From the NCBI GenBank assembly GCA_945885485.1, contig CAMCYT010000055.1:1-13276 (forward strand): DNA of 13,276 bases. Reading direction: 5' to 3'. Shown here one piece after another: positions 12,271 through 13,276 of the stretch (position 1 is its first letter; each line of letters begins with the position of its first letter). This stretch comes from Prosthecobacter debontii (lineage in GTDB: Bacteria > Verrucomicrobiota > Verrucomicrobiia > Verrucomicrobiales > Akkermansiaceae). The notes under the pieces are model-generated. The model was not told the DNA's origin and made no database searches. It saw nothing but the letters and a program-made list of their open reading frames with translations. The position numbers and the translations under genes are program-made.

Positions 12271-13152
12271 TCAGATCAAACTGTAAGACCGAAGCAGCGC
12301 GCGGAGGGCGTTTTCGTTGGTTGCTGACATGGGGGCGAGTGGAAGGCGGAGCTCCGGATCGCAGTGACCTTGGAGGGCGACGGCGGTTTTGATAGGGACT
12401 GGATTTACATCAAGTGACATCAATCCGCGCATGAGCGGATAAAAATGTTTTTGCATGGTGAGCGCTTCGGCAAATTCACCGGCGAGGCAGTGATTGACGA
12501 GTTGGGTCATGACTTCCGGAATGAGATTGGAGGCGACGGAAACGAGACCGTTTGCGCCTGCTGCAATGAAAGGAAGTGTTAGAGGATCGTCGCCAGAAAG
12601 GATTCCGAAACCATCTGGTAAAGCTTGGACGAGTTGGTTGACGCGATCAACCGAGCCACCGGCTTCTTTGATCGAGGTGATGTTTTTGCAATCCGCTGCA
12701 AGTCGTGCTGCGGTTTCTGTTGCGATCTCGATGCCAGAGCGACCCGGCACGCTATAAAGCATGATGGGAAGGGATGTCGCATTTGCGATGGCTTTGAAAT
12801 GGAGGTAGAGACCTTCTTGGGAAGGTTTATTGTAGTAAGGACAAACTTGCAGCGATCCATTTGCGCCTACTTGTTCGGCGGCTTGGGTGAGCTCGATGGC
12901 TTCTGCGGTGGCGTTTGCGCCAGTGCCGGCGATGACGAGGCAGCGGCCTGCGGCGAACTCTACGGCAAGTTTGATCACTTCGATATGCTCTTCTGTATCA
13001 AGGGTCGGAGACTCGCCGGTGGTGCCGCAGGGAACGATGCCGGTGATGCCTCCTGCGATTTGTCTTTCGATGAGTGTGCGGTAGGCCTCGGTATCGACTT
13101 TTCCGTTACGGAAAGGAGTGATTAGGGCGGTGTGGATGCCAGAGAAATTCAT
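12271..13152 (-). CDS. dapA: 4-hydroxy-tetrahydrodipicolinate synthase
   Basis: A 293-residue TIM-barrel lyase that condenses pyruvate with aspartate semialdehyde, the first committed step of the diaminopimelate/lysine pathway; cytosolic. The start GIHTALITPFRNGKVD and PCGTTGESPTL (T44, T45) are followed by CPYYNKPSQEGLYLHF, LYSVPGRSG (Y133, R138) and SIKEAGGSVDR with Schiff-base lysine K162. These numbers match the E. coli enzyme almost exactly. Serine replaces the usual Asn in YNVPGR. I chose ATG 13152 because it gives the family's standard N-terminus and length. The frame is open to 13251, but those 33 residues (FIRVHPWF...) come from a DNA repeat and are not family sequence. No Shine-Dalgarno precedes 13152. 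A hairpin follows the stop, then the aminotransferase gene. Confidence 0.96.
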   Translation of the reverse strand: MNFSGIHTALITPFRNGKVDTEAYRTLIERQIAGGITGIVPCGTTGESPTLDTEEHIEVIKLAVEFAAGRCLVIAGTGANATAEAIELTQAAEQVGANGSLQVCPYYNKPSQEGLYLHFKAIANATSLPIMLYSVPGRSGIEIATETAARLAADCKNITSIKEAGGSVDRVNQLVQALPDGFGILSGDDPLTLPFIAAGANGLVSVASNLIPEVMTQLVNHCLAGEFAEALTMQKHFYPLMRGLMSLDVNPVPIKTAVALQGHCDPELRLPLAPMSATNENALRALLRSYSLI

Positions 13153-13224
13153 AACGCTGGGAGAATGGGGAAAAATGATCGAAAGTAAACCGTGTTCATT
13201 TCGGAATTTCGGCAAAGAAAAATA

Positions 13225-13260
13225 GAACCACGGATGAACGCGGATGAACACGGATAAAAA
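13225..13260. repeat. Decamer-type extragenic repeat (GAACGCGGAT family)
   Basis: GAACCACGGAT, GAACGCGGAT and GAACACGGAT follow in tandem with a 10-nt period upstream of dapA. It is a relative of the arms at 5841-5870 and 5953-5982 (consensus GAACRCGRAT). Only one arm is in the window, so a facing partner may lie beyond 13276. On the minus strand it encodes the spurious FIRVHPWF extension of the dapA frame. Confidence 0.8.
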
Positions 13261-13276
13261 TCATGGAATATCGAGG

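Noticed and set aside
12625..13125. 166-aa plus-strand frame opposite dapA
   Set aside because: A Gly/Asp/Cys-rich shadow of the G+C-rich dapA gene, with no domain.

Overview
The window looks like a chromosomal piece of a Verrucomicrobiota-type bacterium. This is an inference from three things. The AraC regulator matches the sensor-plus-HTH architecture common in that phylum. Few genes have a recognisable Shine-Dalgarno sequence. Spacers carry short 10-nt-period repeats of the GAACGCGAAT / GAACACGGAT type that I associate with such genomes. No rRNA, tRNA, CRISPR array, transposase or phage gene is visible.

Layout. (1) 146-1074 (+): a tandem universal stress protein whose frame is broken at a run of nine G. 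(2) 3642-1048 (-): a compact probable operon of a small membrane protein, a GT5 glycogen synthase (ATGA overlap), a host-attachment-family protein and a CbpM-like MerR-type protein. Its end overlaps the stress-protein gene tail to tail. (3) 3918-8217 (+): a signalling block with an AraC regulator that has a shrunken sensor, a soluble PAS histidine kinase, a hairpin-rich MITE-like spacer element, a receiver-PAS-HisKA_3 hybrid kinase, and a NarL/FixJ response regulator (ATGA overlap). (4) 8389-8144 (-): a small DksA/TraR-type zinc-finger protein, antisense to the end of the response regulator. (5) 8567-10832 (+): two overlapping genes. The first is a 470-aa protein that I read as an archaeo-eukaryotic-type primase-polymerase fused to a PriL-like Fe-S C-terminal domain. 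The second is an endonuclease IV/xylose-isomerase-like TIM barrel with all nine metal-ligand positions of endonuclease IV apparently filled. (6) 13152-11010 (-): dapA (lysine/peptidoglycan pathway) and a class V aminotransferase, separated by a palindromic spacer and visibly richer in G+C than the rest.

How the genes may work together. Regions 1-4 read as a stress and energy-storage module: UspA, a chaperone modulator, glycogen synthesis, a ribosome/RNA-related small protein, a DksA-like protein, and soluble sensor kinases with no membrane segment. The two kinases could form a relay, because the second one carries its own N-terminal receiver. Region 5 is the best candidate for an undescribed system: a primase-polymerase translationally coupled to a putative AP endonuclease would make sense as a two-gene DNA repair or gap-filling unit. 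That link rests on motif reading and gene overlap only.
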